A stretch of 64,000 bases of DNA from Bradyrhizobium canariense (GCF_018130465.1 NZ_JAFCKJ010000001.1:496001-560000); one strand, 5' to 3'; shown: positions 18,201 through 26,177, numbered from the stretch's first letter. The notes: generated by a model from the sequence alone, not told the origin. Numbers and translations are program-made.

Positions 18201-19981
18201 ACATCGAAAGCTGGGGCACGGCGTCGATCTCCGGCACCATCACCAACACCGGCAGCATCGAGGTCCACACCGGGACGCTGACGCTGTTCGGCTCGCTGTC
18301 CGGCGCAGGCTCGGTCAAGATCGAGGCCAATGCGACCCTCGAGGTCAACGCCACGGTGTCGCAGACCATCACCTTCGACGGCGGCGGTGCCGAGCTCCAG
18401 ATCGACACCACGAGTTTTGGCGGGTCGATCGCCGGCTTCGCCGCGACCGACAAGCTCGACCTGTCGACCATCACGTACGATAGCGGGACAACGGCGGCCT
18501 ACAACGCTTCGACCGGCAATCTCGTCGTGAGCGACACCCATGGGCATACGGTCACGCTGCACCTCCTCGGCAACTACAGCGACGTCCGCTTCGTCACCAG
18601 CAGCGACGGCAACGGCGGTACGAACGTCGAGTTGATTCCGACCGATCACTGGACCGACGCGACAGGCGGCACCTGGAATGACGCGACGAACTGGAGCCTG
18701 GGCGTGCCCGGGGCCAATTACGACGTCAAGCTCGACGCGCCCGGAACCTATACCGTCGACAGCACGACCAGCGTCACGATCGAAGATCTCACTGTTGCCT
18801 CGGGTGTGACGCTGAAGACCGAGCCCGGCACCGTGTTCACGGTGAACGGCGACGTCGTCGACAATGGTCTGATCGAGGCTGGCCCGTTCTCCGGAAACCA
18901 CGTTTCGAACATCGACATCAAGGGCGACGTCAGCGGCACCGGGGCGATCGAGATTTCCAACAAGGCCGTCGTCGAGATCGAGGGTTCTGTTTCGGGGACG
19001 CTGGTCAACGGATCGTTCTCGGGAATCGTCGTCTACTACGATAACGGGCTTGGCACACTGATCCTGGACCACTCCAGCGATTTCCACGGGCTCATCTCGG
19101 GTTCGCCGGCCGGGGCTCCGCTCTCGTCCGGCAATGAGATCGACATGAAGGACCTCGCCTGGACGTCCTCGATGTCGGCGCAGGCACAGTACAATCAGAC
19201 CACCAACATCACGACCGTCGACTTCTACAACGGCGCGACCACCATCACCCTGTCGTTCCTCGGAAGGGACCTGAATTGGCACCTTCAGAGCGACGGCCAT
19301 GGCGGCACCACCGTCTATGATCCGCTTGCCGATTCACCAATGACGATCGAGACCGGTTCGGTGCTGAACCTCGGCGAGGCTTCCGCACAGAGCGTGACCT
19401 TTGCCAACGGGACCGGGACCACCGGCACCTTCGCGATCGACCACGCCGCCGACTTCACCGGCGTCATCAACGGCTTTGCCGGCGACGGTACCGTCGCCAA
19501 TTCGGATCTCCTCGACCTCAAGGACATCAGCTTCTCGGGTCTGACCGGGGTGACCTACACTGAAAATGCCGACCATCTAGGCGGCGTGCTGACGCTGAGC
19601 GACGGGACCGACACCGCGATCCTCAAGTTTGCCGGGAGCTACACCATCGACAGCTTCCAATTCGCCAGCGACGGCAACGGCGGCACGCTGGTCGTCGATC
19701 CGCCCACGGGACCAACCCTCGTCGGGACCGACGGGCAGGACCAGTTCACCTTCACGAACTCGACGCTTCCGGTTCAGAGCACGATCCTCGACTTCGAGCT
19801 GGGCCAGGATAGGATCGACCTGCAGAAGTTTGCCAGCATCCAGTCCTTCAGCGATCTCGGCATCACGCAACAGGGAGCCGACACGCTGGTCACGCTCGAC
19901 GATCATCAGTCGATCCGGGTGAAGAATCTCGTGGCGAGCAGCCTGCACGCCAGCGATTTCATCGTCGCGAACCATGCCTGA
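12284..19981 (+). CDS. giant type I-secreted adhesin (FecR-like, VCBS and beta-helix repeats)
   Basis: About 2565 residues with no Sec signal. Order: a unique N-terminus (1-115), a FecR-like domain (about 118-235, ending in IDTPVATMGIRGTAV), two VCBS/cadherin-like units (about 385-545 and 545-685, each closing with an ITGT motif), then about 1400 residues of short NTG-T-I/V strand repeats typical of a beta-helix. Two W-NW-G-P modules lie near residues 695 and 2120. Three Q-TF-GG modules precede a C-terminal type I secretion target (about 2480-2565: VGTDGQDQFTF, ILDFELGQDRIDL). The composition is very rich in T, G, S, N and D and poor in Cys. The start is a TTG with a weak ribosome site and is uncertain. 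LapG-like sites need a dialanine near the N-terminus; QAAP (109-112) and AAAQ (115-118) precede the FecR-like domain. The product is presumably a biofilm or root-attachment protein. Confidence 0.85.
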   Translation: MNYAGKFDAAISLDGLGSRSPADGHVDSFTAKAHGHVPEGAFVVPDPNLIFNGEYKRAGSDLVLSHDGHEFVVHDYFRGDKRAALSSPDGAHLTGDIVNALTGHVQYAQAAPGIAAAQVIGHVTKLSGSATAVRNGVSVILNNGDNVEKGDVVSTGGDSTLGITFIDGTVFGLSSNARMVLNEMVYDPNGSNNSSLLSLVAGTITFVAGETAKHGDMKIDTPVATMGIRGTAVLSQIHFVVPAGGGDPQPEASFQVLVEPNGTTGSYILFDKVTLLPIATVNQAGQMIQISGGNVSISNALMSPDIQKLITDVFTLKFTDNNSNTKLTTNFTDSITQTSYDILLKAPTGPIAIATFVNLNPQGSQGPGTPTSTSNRIPGPPDARTLDLNGNVTSEFALTERADTTGDTTHSDTISGLITFFDQNLGDRPTVSVSLGDAPNYVYKDAGLHDVTGSLTALQKQDIAATLINIDVVAKGGNTNTGSAVWTYTIPDHVFDFLAAGETLTLTYTVRINNNFTVSPETATRTITITITGTNDKPVITTSVPVITFEGGTSVPGGPLTSEVPTTGTLNFDDVDLTDKHTVSVALTSATLPDGTVPPGPLAAFQSAMSVAIAAGSDSTGDGTGTINWSLAELPVYLADFIPKGEVLTLVYTVTLKDSQGATSQQTITVTITGTDAPAVVWIATDHAGAPSGGFWKDAANWETGTVPTINDDVIVITDQLHGLTPSYPVTIDVAAYAKSLALDDYDTAPGHKTPEVINKSTLTIGGKLTLNADAKFTNTLGSHVIVGGAIDVETITRTSGVVVTNTSTITNAGTLTLAAGGTIDTLTAIANSGTIDLSGGTLVLKSDVANTGGTVRADAGATLIVDGTTIDGGTVAILGTLELDGTSLIENGTLNNSGAVNVKGTVELGHQTVSNASSGTIKVLANGWLTIDQGSGVTNTGNVTVDATGKLTVNGATISGVGTVTDNGEIDLNGNAVLSGGVLKNNAIFKVSGTGNALSNETITNASTIEVLANGALTIDQGSTVDNSSGSIVVDDGAALTLDGATISGGAVNNYSLLGGTIDVTGDSRIDGNATLTKGAVTVESDVTLTLDDATVAGATITNHGTVKVDVSKKLTLSDANLKGGTLTISGTLESIGTSAIDDADITNTGTITVTSGTLTIDPAILHTITNHNLIQANGGVLDVSGEDISNTAALKAVNYGTLKLTNLTVSNSSIGSITVDGTSKLYLTDVSINGGSLSNAGNLYSVGFDTVIGGVTNIGTIQVQSGTLNLAGGLSGIGSVIIDNGATLELAGATAQTVTFAGGTDTLQLDKVGGQGFTGTIAGQSTKAGTFTIKGTADITSASGDALDFTASGGTLATPADIVLTPIGVLTGAANGIVVTQNGAGDISLTATGDIKGLAGNGITLRDSATGSGDITVNNLTGKATGTGANSVGVLVENLNGANNGDISITQLGGAVGGDYGIDAHTEGSGDITIDAGGAITGSSIYGIRSRSYGVGDQTVTTEVGSVVTSGSSGIVAVNRATSLGAPSDSTITINAYGTINSGSIPNLGGNPPAGIEVGYTGATNGTNANTGVNGAVVVNNHANITAAAGYGIHAYNYGNGDVTVNDGVDTTVIGAEMGILAQALSGGTGNVSVVLGANATVTGTSSYGILAYSIDAGDISVTLANCDSINSGSSGIVAVNYATAIAAGLGSTISVEAHGTIHSGSTLNSDGTTPGAIIAGYKPGGTGLFSNAVAGDVTVTSDATILADAGYGIDAFTWGAGNLTVTTGAASSITATAGTAIGSFDHGGGDVNVTNNGSASGTVGLAAIATGDGDITIVNHGNITSTSLAGISVTQNEAGATGSTHITNTGSIVAPTGHTAIFIQENTTGSATIDNSVTGTIGPAVASTVTSTTYAIVETGGAITINNAGHINGNVSVATATFNNQSGGTWTVSGSSVFGNLSSIGNAGEIDLLNGASISGSGLSIANSHDIESWGTASISGTITNTGSIEVHTGTLTLFGSLSGAGSVKIEANATLEVNATVSQTITFDGGGAELQIDTTSFGGSIAGFAATDKLDLSTITYDSGTTAAYNASTGNLVVSDTHGHTVTLHLLGNYSDVRFVTSSDGNGGTNVELIPTDHWTDATGGTWNDATNWSLGVPGANYDVKLDAPGTYTVDSTTSVTIEDLTVASGVTLKTEPGTVFTVNGDVVDNGLIEAGPFSGNHVSNIDIKGDVSGTGAIEISNKAVVEIEGSVSGTLVNGSFSGIVVYYDNGLGTLILDHSSDFHGLISGSPAGAPLSSGNEIDMKDLAWTSSMSAQAQYNQTTNITTVDFYNGATTITLSFLGRDLNWHLQSDGHGGTTVYDPLADSPMTIETGSVLNLGEASAQSVTFANGTGTTGTFAIDHAADFTGVINGFAGDGTVANSDLLDLKDISFSGLTGVTYTENADHLGGVLTLSDGTDTAILKFAGSYTIDSFQFASDGNGGTLVVDPPTGPTLVGTDGQDQFTFTNSTLPVQSTILDFELGQDRIDLQKFASIQSFSDLGITQQGADTLVTLDDHQSIRVKNLVASSLHASDFIVANHA
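16660..17620 (+). repeat. internal duplicated modules in the adhesin gene
   Basis: The phrase SGSSGIVAVN is encoded near 16815 and again near 17305, about 490 bases later. Each copy is followed by a matching A-GTI-SGS stretch. Each is preceded by YGI-A modules (YGIDAHTEGSGDITID near 16665, YGIHAYNYGNGDVTVN near 17060, YGIDAFTWGAGNLTVT near 17545). The copies have diverged clearly at the nucleotide level, so this is old duplication rather than recent tandem expansion. Confidence 0.7.
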
Positions 19982-20105
19982 CGGCCATTCCTCCGGTTCG
20001 GCTACGGCGCCTCGTCCGCGGCGGATTCCGGTATCAAAGACTTAGCTGATTGCGTATTGTCGCCCGAACATCGGACGAAGGCGGGCTGCGGGAAATTCGG
20101 GCGAT

Positions 20106-22337
20106 ATGAAACGTCTAAAAATCCTCCGGCGGTGGTTTGCGCGGAAGTTCGGGTTTGCGCGGTTGATGTGCCTGGCGCTGCTGGTGGTGTTTGCCGGCGC
20201 GCGGCTGTGGGATCCGCCGCCGATCCAGGAACTGCGGCTGCGCACCTTCGACATGTTCCAGTTGATCGATCCGCGCCACAAGACGGCGCGGCCGGTCACC
20301 ATCGTTGACATCGACGACAAGAGCCTCGCCAGGCTCGGCCAGTGGCCGTGGCCGCGGACGCGGATCGCCGACCTGATCCAGAACCTCACCAGCAACGGCG
20401 CGGTGGCGATCGGCTTCGACGTCGTGTTCTCGGAAGCCGACCGGCTCAATCCGGATCTGGTCGCAAACCAGATGCGCTATCTGGACGACGCCACCCGAGC
20501 CAAGCTGCGCGAGCTGCCGAGCAACGACCAGATCCTCTCCGAAGCGATCAAGCGCTCGCGCGTGATATTGGGCGAGACGGGGCAGCGGGCGATTTCGTCC
20601 GAGGTCGACAAGACGCTGCCCTTCACCGGCGTCGCGACGGTCGGGGAGGAGGGTGCCGAACGCTTCCTGTTCGAATTCCCTGGCCTCTTGCGCAACGTGC
20701 CCGTCATCGAGAAGGTCGCGGCCGGCCGCGGCCTTTTCTCGATCAGGACCGAGCGCGACGGCCTGATCCGGCGCGTACCGATGATCATGCGCGCCCAGGG
20801 CATGGTCATGCCCTCGCTCAGCCTCGAGATTTTGCGCGTCGTCACGGGCACGCCGACGCTGCTGGTCCGGACCGACAAGACCGGCGTGCGGGCCGTGCGT
20901 CTCAAGGGCGTGGAGATCCCAACCGACAGGAACGGTCAGCTGTGGGTGCACTACGCCCGCCAGGATCCCTCGATCTACGTCTCTGCCGCCGACGTGCTCG
21001 ATAACATCGTGCCGCCGGACAAGATCGCCGGCAAGCTCGTGCTGGTTGGCACCTCCGCGGTCGGACTGAACGACATCAAGACCACGCCGGTGTCCTCGAC
21101 CATGCCGGGTGTCGAGATCCATGCGCAGGTGCTGGAGAGCGTGTTGAGCGGAGCCGTGATCTCCCAGCCCAACTATGCGCTCGGCGTCGAGCTGCTCGCC
21201 GCGCTCGTCATCGGCTTGCTCGTCATCATCTTCACGCCGAACCTCGGACCGGTTCGCCTCGTGCTTGCCGGCGCGACCTTCGCCGCGATCCTGATCGGTG
21301 TGTCCTGGTTCTTCTATGCGCAGCACCGCTATCTCATCGACTTCACTTATCCGCTGCTCTCGACCACGGCGATCTATTTGACGCTGATCTTTGCCAGCTT
21401 CGTGCGCGAGCAGCGGCAGCGCGTGCAGATCCGCGGCATGTTCGCGCAATACATGTCGCCGGTTCTGGTCGAGCAGCTCGCGCAGTCGCCGGAAAAGCTC
21501 GTCCTCGGCGGCGAGGAGCGCGAGATGACGATCATGTTCTCCGACGTGCGCGGCTTCACCACCATATCGGAAACCTACAAGCACGATCCGCAGGGCCTGA
21601 TCGCGCTGATGAACCGTTTTCTGACCCCGCTGACCGACGTGATCATCGATCAGAAGGGCTATATCGACAAATATATGGGCGACGCCATCATGGCGTTCTG
21701 GAACGCGCCGCTCGACGACGCCGAGCACGAGGTCAACGCCTGCGAGGCCGCGATCCAGATGCTGGAGAGAATCGACGCGGTCAACAAGGAGCGCGAGCAG
21801 GAAGCCGCCGATGGCGGCCACGTCTACATCCCGCTCAATGTTGGTATCGGTCTCAACACCGGCATCGGCGTGGTCGGCAACATGGGCTCCGACCTGAAGA
21901 AGAACTATTCGGTGCTCGGCGACAGCGTGAACCTGGCCTCGCGCCTCGAAGGCCAGTCGAAGGAATATGGTTTTCCCATCATCGTCGGCTCGAAGACCGC
22001 GCTCGCCGCCAAGGACAAGTTCGCGATTCTCGAGCTCGACTTCATCATGGTCAAGGGCAAGACCGAGCCGGAAGTGATCTACGCCATCGCCGGCCGCGCG
22101 GACGTGATGCATTCGGGCGCCTTCCAGCGCCTGCGCAACGTCACCATCGAGATGCTCGGCTGCTACCGCGGCCGCGACTGGCAGGGCGCGCTGGACGCGA
22201 TCGAACGCGGCCGCAGGAGCGAGGATGCCGACACGCTGGAAAAGCTGTTCAAGCTCTATGAAGTGCGCATCAAGGAATTCCAGGTCGATCCGCCGGCCGA
22301 GGGCTGGACCGGGGCGTATGCGCTGCTGACGAAGTAG
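20106..22337 (+). CDS. CHASE2-domain class III adenylate cyclase
   Basis: Membrane-bound receptor cyclase, 743 residues. A first membrane segment (about 16-33) is followed by a periplasmic CHASE2 sensor (about 40-345), then membrane segments ending near residue 440, and a class III cyclase domain (about 470-665). Metal-binding aspartates are visible in MFSDVRGFT and KYMGDAIM. The lysine three residues before GD in KYMGD is the adenine-specifying residue (Glu in guanylate cyclases), so cAMP is the likely product. GDSVNLASRLE holds the Asn and Arg of the transition state. It lies 124 bases after the adhesin gene on the same strand with no obvious terminator between, so the two may be co-transcribed. 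Confidence 0.9.
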   Translation: MKRLKILRRWFARKFGFARLMCLALLVVFAGARLWDPPPIQELRLRTFDMFQLIDPRHKTARPVTIVDIDDKSLARLGQWPWPRTRIADLIQNLTSNGAVAIGFDVVFSEADRLNPDLVANQMRYLDDATRAKLRELPSNDQILSEAIKRSRVILGETGQRAISSEVDKTLPFTGVATVGEEGAERFLFEFPGLLRNVPVIEKVAAGRGLFSIRTERDGLIRRVPMIMRAQGMVMPSLSLEILRVVTGTPTLLVRTDKTGVRAVRLKGVEIPTDRNGQLWVHYARQDPSIYVSAADVLDNIVPPDKIAGKLVLVGTSAVGLNDIKTTPVSSTMPGVEIHAQVLESVLSGAVISQPNYALGVELLAALVIGLLVIIFTPNLGPVRLVLAGATFAAILIGVSWFFYAQHRYLIDFTYPLLSTTAIYLTLIFASFVREQRQRVQIRGMFAQYMSPVLVEQLAQSPEKLVLGGEEREMTIMFSDVRGFTTISETYKHDPQGLIALMNRFLTPLTDVIIDQKGYIDKYMGDAIMAFWNAPLDDAEHEVNACEAAIQMLERIDAVNKEREQEAADGGHVYIPLNVGIGLNTGIGVVGNMGSDLKKNYSVLGDSVNLASRLEGQSKEYGFPIIVGSKTALAAKDKFAILELDFIMVKGKTEPEVIYAIAGRADVMHSGAFQRLRNVTIEMLGCYRGRDWQGALDAIERGRRSEDADTLEKLFKLYEVRIKEFQVDPPAEGWTGAYALLTK

Positions 22338-22376
22338 GGGGGCGCGAGCAGCTCTCGCTGCCGCCGCACACTCGCT

Positions 22377-22498
22377 GTCGTCCTGGCGAATGCCAGGACC
22401 CATTACCCCAGAGAGAAGTTGCAGCGCCGAGCCATCAACCACCAGCCTTCGCCAAACGAAAGCCGGTGGTTATGGGTCCTGGCTTTCGCCAGGACGAC
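22377..22498. repeat. inverted repeat, family A copy 1
   Basis: Bounded by GTCGTCCTGGCGAATGCCAG on the left and the inverse CTGGCTTTCGCCAGGACGAC on the right, with CCCATTACCCC and TATGGGTCC inside. Related copies are at 27157-27298 and 61980-62100. It lies between the convergent cyclase and binding-protein genes and could end transcription from both sides. Confidence 0.8.
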
Positions 22499-22517
22499 GG
22501 CGGAGAGTTATTCGCCC

Positions 22518-24113
22518 TCACTCCGCCCCGATCGTCGTGAGGTCCTGGAACCAGTGCTGCGCCTGCACGAACTGCTTGACCTTGGGCGACAGCGCGTGCG
22601 GGTTGGTGTCGTGCACCACCCACACCAGCGTGGCGTCGTCGACGATCAGCGCATGCGCCTGCGCCAGCAACTCGTCCTGCTTGGCGCTGTCGAAGGTCTG
22701 CTTGGCCTCGTCGATCAGCGCGTCGACCTTCGGGTTCTTGTAGCCGCCCCAGTTGACGCCGACCGGCGCGATCTGGCTCGAATGGAAGAAGCGGACGATG
22801 GCGTAGAGCGGGTCCGAGGTGACATAGGCGATGTTGTTGGCGGTGATGCCGGCATTCATCTCGTCGGCCGCACCCTTGCGCCAGTGCGTGTAGAGTGTCT
22901 CGAGCTCGACCACCTTGAAGTCGATGTCGATGCCGATCTCCTTGAAACTCTGCTGCAGGAATTCGTTCATCGGCAGCGACAGCATCTGGCCGGTGCCGCC
23001 CTGTGCGATGATGAAGGTGGCCTTCAGCGGCTTTGCCTTGGAGTAGCCGGCTTCCTCGACCAGCTTCTTTGCTGCGGCGACATCGTATTTCAGCTCGAAG
23101 CTCGGCTTGCCGAACCAGGGGCTCGACGGATCGACCTGGCCCTTGGCGGGTTTTGCGAGGCCGTTCATCAGGCCCACCACGGCTTCACGATCGATCGCGA
23201 GGTTGAGCGCCTTGCGCAGGCGGATGTCGGTCCAGGGCGAACCCGGCAGCACGCTCAGGTGATAATTCCAGACATGCGGCGTGACGTTGTCGACGAGCTT
23301 CATGCCGGCAGCCTTGAGCTGCGGCACGGCATCCGGCGCCGGCGTCTCGATCAGATCGACTTGCCCGGCGAGCAGCGCATTGGTGCGCGTCAGCGCTTCC
23401 GGCATCGGCACCAGCACGAGCTTGTCGACCTTGGGAATCCGCTTCTTGTTCCAATAATCCGGATTCTTCGTGAGCTCGGCGAGCTCGCGCGGCACCAGTT
23501 TTGTCAGTTTGAACGGGCCGGTCCCCGAAGGCTGGCTCGCGAACTTGTCCCAATCCTTGCCGAGCTTCTCATATTGCGTGGGGCTCGACACCAGGAACCA
23601 CAACATCTGATAGGGAAAGAAGGAATCGACCGTCTTAGTGGTGATCTCCACCGTGGAGTCGTCGATCTTTGCGTAACTCGCGACCGACGGCAGGCGGGTC
23701 TTGACCTGCGCGCTCTGGCGCTTGTCGAATTGCGGCGCCTTGTCGTTGAGCACCTTGTCCAGATTCCAGATCACGGCGTCGGCGTTGAACTCGCTGCCGT
23801 CGTGAAACTTCACGCCCTTGCGCAAGGTGAAGCGCCATTTGGTCTTGTTCTCGTCATCGACTTTCCACTCGGTGGCCAGCCCCGGCACCAGCTTTCCCGG
23901 CCGGTCGGCGACGTCCATCTCCCACGCCACGAGCGGATCGTAGATGGTGTAGGCCGTGAACTGATAGGCGCCGGCGCCGCGATCGGGCTGGCCGGTCGTC
24001 AGCGGGATGTCCGCCATCGAGATGCCGTAGCGCAGCACCGTTTCGGCGCCCGCCGGAATCGCGGACAACGCCAGTGCAAGCACGGCGAAACAGGTCGATA
24101 GTCGGATACGCAT
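22518..24113 (-). CDS. peptide/opine-type ABC substrate-binding protein (SBP family 5)
   Basis: Periplasmic DppA/OppA-class binding protein, 531 residues. The signal peptide is MRIRLSTCFAVLALALSAIP, cut near AGAE. Family marks are WKVDDENKTKWRFTLRKGVK, FHDGSEFNADAVIWN and the central SPW-DIRLRKALNLAIDRE. The ATG at 24113 was preferred to a 59-codon upstream extension because GGAG sits nine bases before it and a signal peptide follows. It is a close paralogue of the plus-strand binding protein next door, with which it shares a 212-bp divergent promoter region. Confidence 0.9.
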   Translation of the reverse strand: MRIRLSTCFAVLALALSAIPAGAETVLRYGISMADIPLTTGQPDRGAGAYQFTAYTIYDPLVAWEMDVADRPGKLVPGLATEWKVDDENKTKWRFTLRKGVKFHDGSEFNADAVIWNLDKVLNDKAPQFDKRQSAQVKTRLPSVASYAKIDDSTVEITTKTVDSFFPYQMLWFLVSSPTQYEKLGKDWDKFASQPSGTGPFKLTKLVPRELAELTKNPDYWNKKRIPKVDKLVLVPMPEALTRTNALLAGQVDLIETPAPDAVPQLKAAGMKLVDNVTPHVWNYHLSVLPGSPWTDIRLRKALNLAIDREAVVGLMNGLAKPAKGQVDPSSPWFGKPSFELKYDVAAAKKLVEEAGYSKAKPLKATFIIAQGGTGQMLSLPMNEFLQQSFKEIGIDIDFKVVELETLYTHWRKGAADEMNAGITANNIAYVTSDPLYAIVRFFHSSQIAPVGVNWGGYKNPKVDALIDEAKQTFDSAKQDELLAQAHALIVDDATLVWVVHDTNPHALSPKVKQFVQAQHWFQDLTTIGAE

Positions 24114-24325
24114 GGGCCAAAGCTCCAAGGAAGACTTCAAGGGAAAATCGGAGCCAAACCTGCAATCTTGATGCCAGAATAGGCAGCGAGCTGCCTTCGC
24201 CGAGGTGTCATCACAAGGACTTGTCGTCGCAGGGGCAATTTGCAGAAAAAGTTTCCCCATTGGCATAGCCATTGCATACGGTTGCATCAAAATTAGTCAT
24301 CGAAGCCGGAAAAGGATTGAGGCCA
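24114..24325. promoter_or_regulatory. divergent region between two paralogous binding proteins
   Basis: 212 bases with an AT-rich core (about 24240-24310) that must hold both promoters. A TTGCAT motif repeats (24275-24280 and 24284-24289, CATTGCATACGGTTGCATC), which may be part of a regulator site. Ribosome sites GGAG (minus) and AAAGGATTGAGG (plus, 24311-24322) are visible. Confidence 0.5.
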
Positions 24326-25984
24326 ATGCTTATCAAGAAAAACAAGACTCGCGCGGCGCTGATCGCGTTGCTGGCGCTCGGCAGCGCGGCTGCGTGGCCG
24401 CGCGTCGCCAGTGCAGAAACCGTGCTGCGCATCGCCATGACCGCTGCCGATATTCCGCGCACGCTGGGCCAGCCCGATCAGGGTTTTGAAGGCAACCGCT
24501 TCACCGGCCTCACCATGTACGACGCGCTCACCGGCTGGGATCTGTCCTCGGCCGACAAGGCGAGCGTGGTGATCCCCGGCCTTGCCACCGAGTGGAAGGT
24601 CGACGATGCCGACAAGACCAAATGGACTTTCAAGCTGCGGCCGGGCGTCACCTTCCATGACGGCTCGCCGTTCAATGCGGACGCCGTGGTGTGGAACGTC
24701 GAGAAGGTGCTGAAGCAGGACGCGCCGCAATTCGACGCCAGCCAGGTCGGCGTCACGGCCTCGCGCATGCCGACGCTGGCGTCCGCGAAGAAGATCGACG
24801 ACATGACGGTCGAGCTCACCACCAAGGAGCCCGACAGCTTCCTGCCGATCAACCTCACCAATCTTTTCATGGCGAGCCCGGTGAAGTGGCAGGCGTTCTA
24901 TGACAAGGCCGAGGGCGCCGACGCCAAGGCGAAGTCGCAGGCGGCCTGGACCGCGTTCGCCAAGGAAGCCTCAGGCACCGGCCCGTGGAAGATGGCGGGC
25001 TTCACGCCGCGCGAGCGGCTCGAGCTGGTCAAGAACGCGGCGTATTGGGACAAGGCGCGCGTGCCCAAGGTCGACAAGATGGTGCTCCTGCCGATGCCGG
25101 AGGCGAACGCGCGCACCGCGGCGCTGCTCTCCGGGCAGGTCGATTGGGTCGAGGCCCCGGCGCCGGACGCGCTACCTGAATTGAAGCAGCGCGGCTTCAA
25201 GCTCTACGCCAACGAGCAGCCGCATGTCTGGCCGTGGCAGTTCTCGCGCGTCGAGGGCTCGCCCTGGAACGATATCCGCGTGCGCAAGGCGGCAAACCTC
25301 TGCGTCGATCGTGAAGGCCTCAAGGACGGCCTGCTCGCGGGGCTGATGGTGCCCGCGACCGGCACGTTTGAGCCCGGCCATCCCTGGCGCGGAAAGCCGA
25401 CCTTCGAGATCAAGTACGACAAGGCTGCTGCGCAGAAGCTGATGCAGGAGGCCGGATTCGGCCCGAACAAGAAGTTGACGGTGAAGACCCAGACTTCGGC
25501 GTCCGGCTCGGGCCAGATGCAGCCGCTGCCGATGAACGAATATCTCCAGCAGGCCCTCGCCGAATGCTATTTCGACGTGCAGCTCGACGTCATCGAGTGG
25601 AACACGCTGTTCACCAATTGGCGCCGCGGTGCCAAGGATCCCAGCGCCAACGGCTCGAACGCGACCAACGTCACCTATGCGGCGATGGACCCGTTCTTCG
25701 CACTGGTGCGCTTCCTGCAATCGGGGATGGCGCCGCCGGTCTCGAACAATTGGGGTTTCATCAACAACCCCAAATTCGACGAGCTGGTGAAGAAGGCACG
25801 GCAGACCTTCGATCCCGCCGCGCGTGACGCAGCGCTCGCCGAACTGCACGCTGCCTCCGTCGACGACGCAGCCTTCCTCTACGTCGCCCACGACGTCGGC
25901 CCCCGCGCCATCAGCCCGAAGGTGACAGGCGTCGTGCAGCCGAAGAGCTGGTTCATCGACTTCTCGCTGGTGTCGATGCAGTAG
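24326..25984 (+). CDS. peptide/opine-type ABC substrate-binding protein (SBP family 5)
   Basis: 552 residues, signal peptide residues 1-31 (ends SAAAWPRVASA). It aligns along its whole length with its divergent neighbour: ETVLRIAMTAADIPRTLGQP versus ETVLRYGISMADIPLTTGQP, and WKVDDADKTKWTFKLRPGV. It carries FHDGSPFNADAVVWN and the SPWNDIRVRKAANLCVDRE motif. An insertion around residues 195-215 (EGADAKAKSQAAWTAF) is absent from the paralogue. It is the first gene of the transporter operon that follows. ATG 24326 has AAAGGA nine bases upstream; 18 further codons upstream are rejected. Confidence 0.9.
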   Translation: MLIKKNKTRAALIALLALGSAAAWPRVASAETVLRIAMTAADIPRTLGQPDQGFEGNRFTGLTMYDALTGWDLSSADKASVVIPGLATEWKVDDADKTKWTFKLRPGVTFHDGSPFNADAVVWNVEKVLKQDAPQFDASQVGVTASRMPTLASAKKIDDMTVELTTKEPDSFLPINLTNLFMASPVKWQAFYDKAEGADAKAKSQAAWTAFAKEASGTGPWKMAGFTPRERLELVKNAAYWDKARVPKVDKMVLLPMPEANARTAALLSGQVDWVEAPAPDALPELKQRGFKLYANEQPHVWPWQFSRVEGSPWNDIRVRKAANLCVDREGLKDGLLAGLMVPATGTFEPGHPWRGKPTFEIKYDKAAAQKLMQEAGFGPNKKLTVKTQTSASGSGQMQPLPMNEYLQQALAECYFDVQLDVIEWNTLFTNWRRGAKDPSANGSNATNVTYAAMDPFFALVRFLQSGMAPPVSNNWGFINNPKFDELVKKARQTFDPAARDAALAELHAASVDDAAFLYVAHDVGPRAISPKVTGVVQPKSWFIDFSLVSMQ

Positions 25985-26006
25985 TGAGGTGAGTACGCTG
26001 GTAGGG

Positions 26007-26110
26007 CTCCCCTCCCCCTTGCGGTGAGGGGTTGGGGAAGGGGGTTCACACGGGCGGTCCCTGTGCGGCCACCCCTCTCCCTAACCCTCCCCCGCAAGGG
26101 GGGAGGGAAC
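26007..26110. repeat. intergenic inverted repeat
   Basis: The left arm CTCCCCTCCCCCTTGCGG is matched by the right arm CCGCAAGGGGGGAGGGAAC, with further CCCTC/GAGGG pairing between. It separates the binding-protein gene from the first permease gene inside what otherwise looks like one operon and may lower downstream expression. Confidence 0.7.
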
Positions 26111-26177
26111 CCTCGCATCTCGTGTCCATCACTGAAGCCCGCGCACCCGATCGTGCGACATCTCGTCAGGTAAGTTA

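Noticed and set aside
14700-18300. Short recurring words in the adhesin gene taken as a CRISPR or tandem DNA repeat
   Set aside because: The repeats are at protein level (TNTGTI-type strands), irregular in spacing and without constant DNA repeats or spacers.
19700-19975. RTX nonapeptides in the adhesin C-terminus
   Set aside because: Only one GTDGQDQF-type unit is present. The C-terminus fits the type I secretion target of large adhesins, not a calcium-binding RTX array.
20115-22442. A 775-codon antisense frame opposite the cyclase
   Set aside because: Same H/D/R/E-rich shadow composition; the plus strand encodes CHASE2 and a catalytic cyclase domain with intact motifs.
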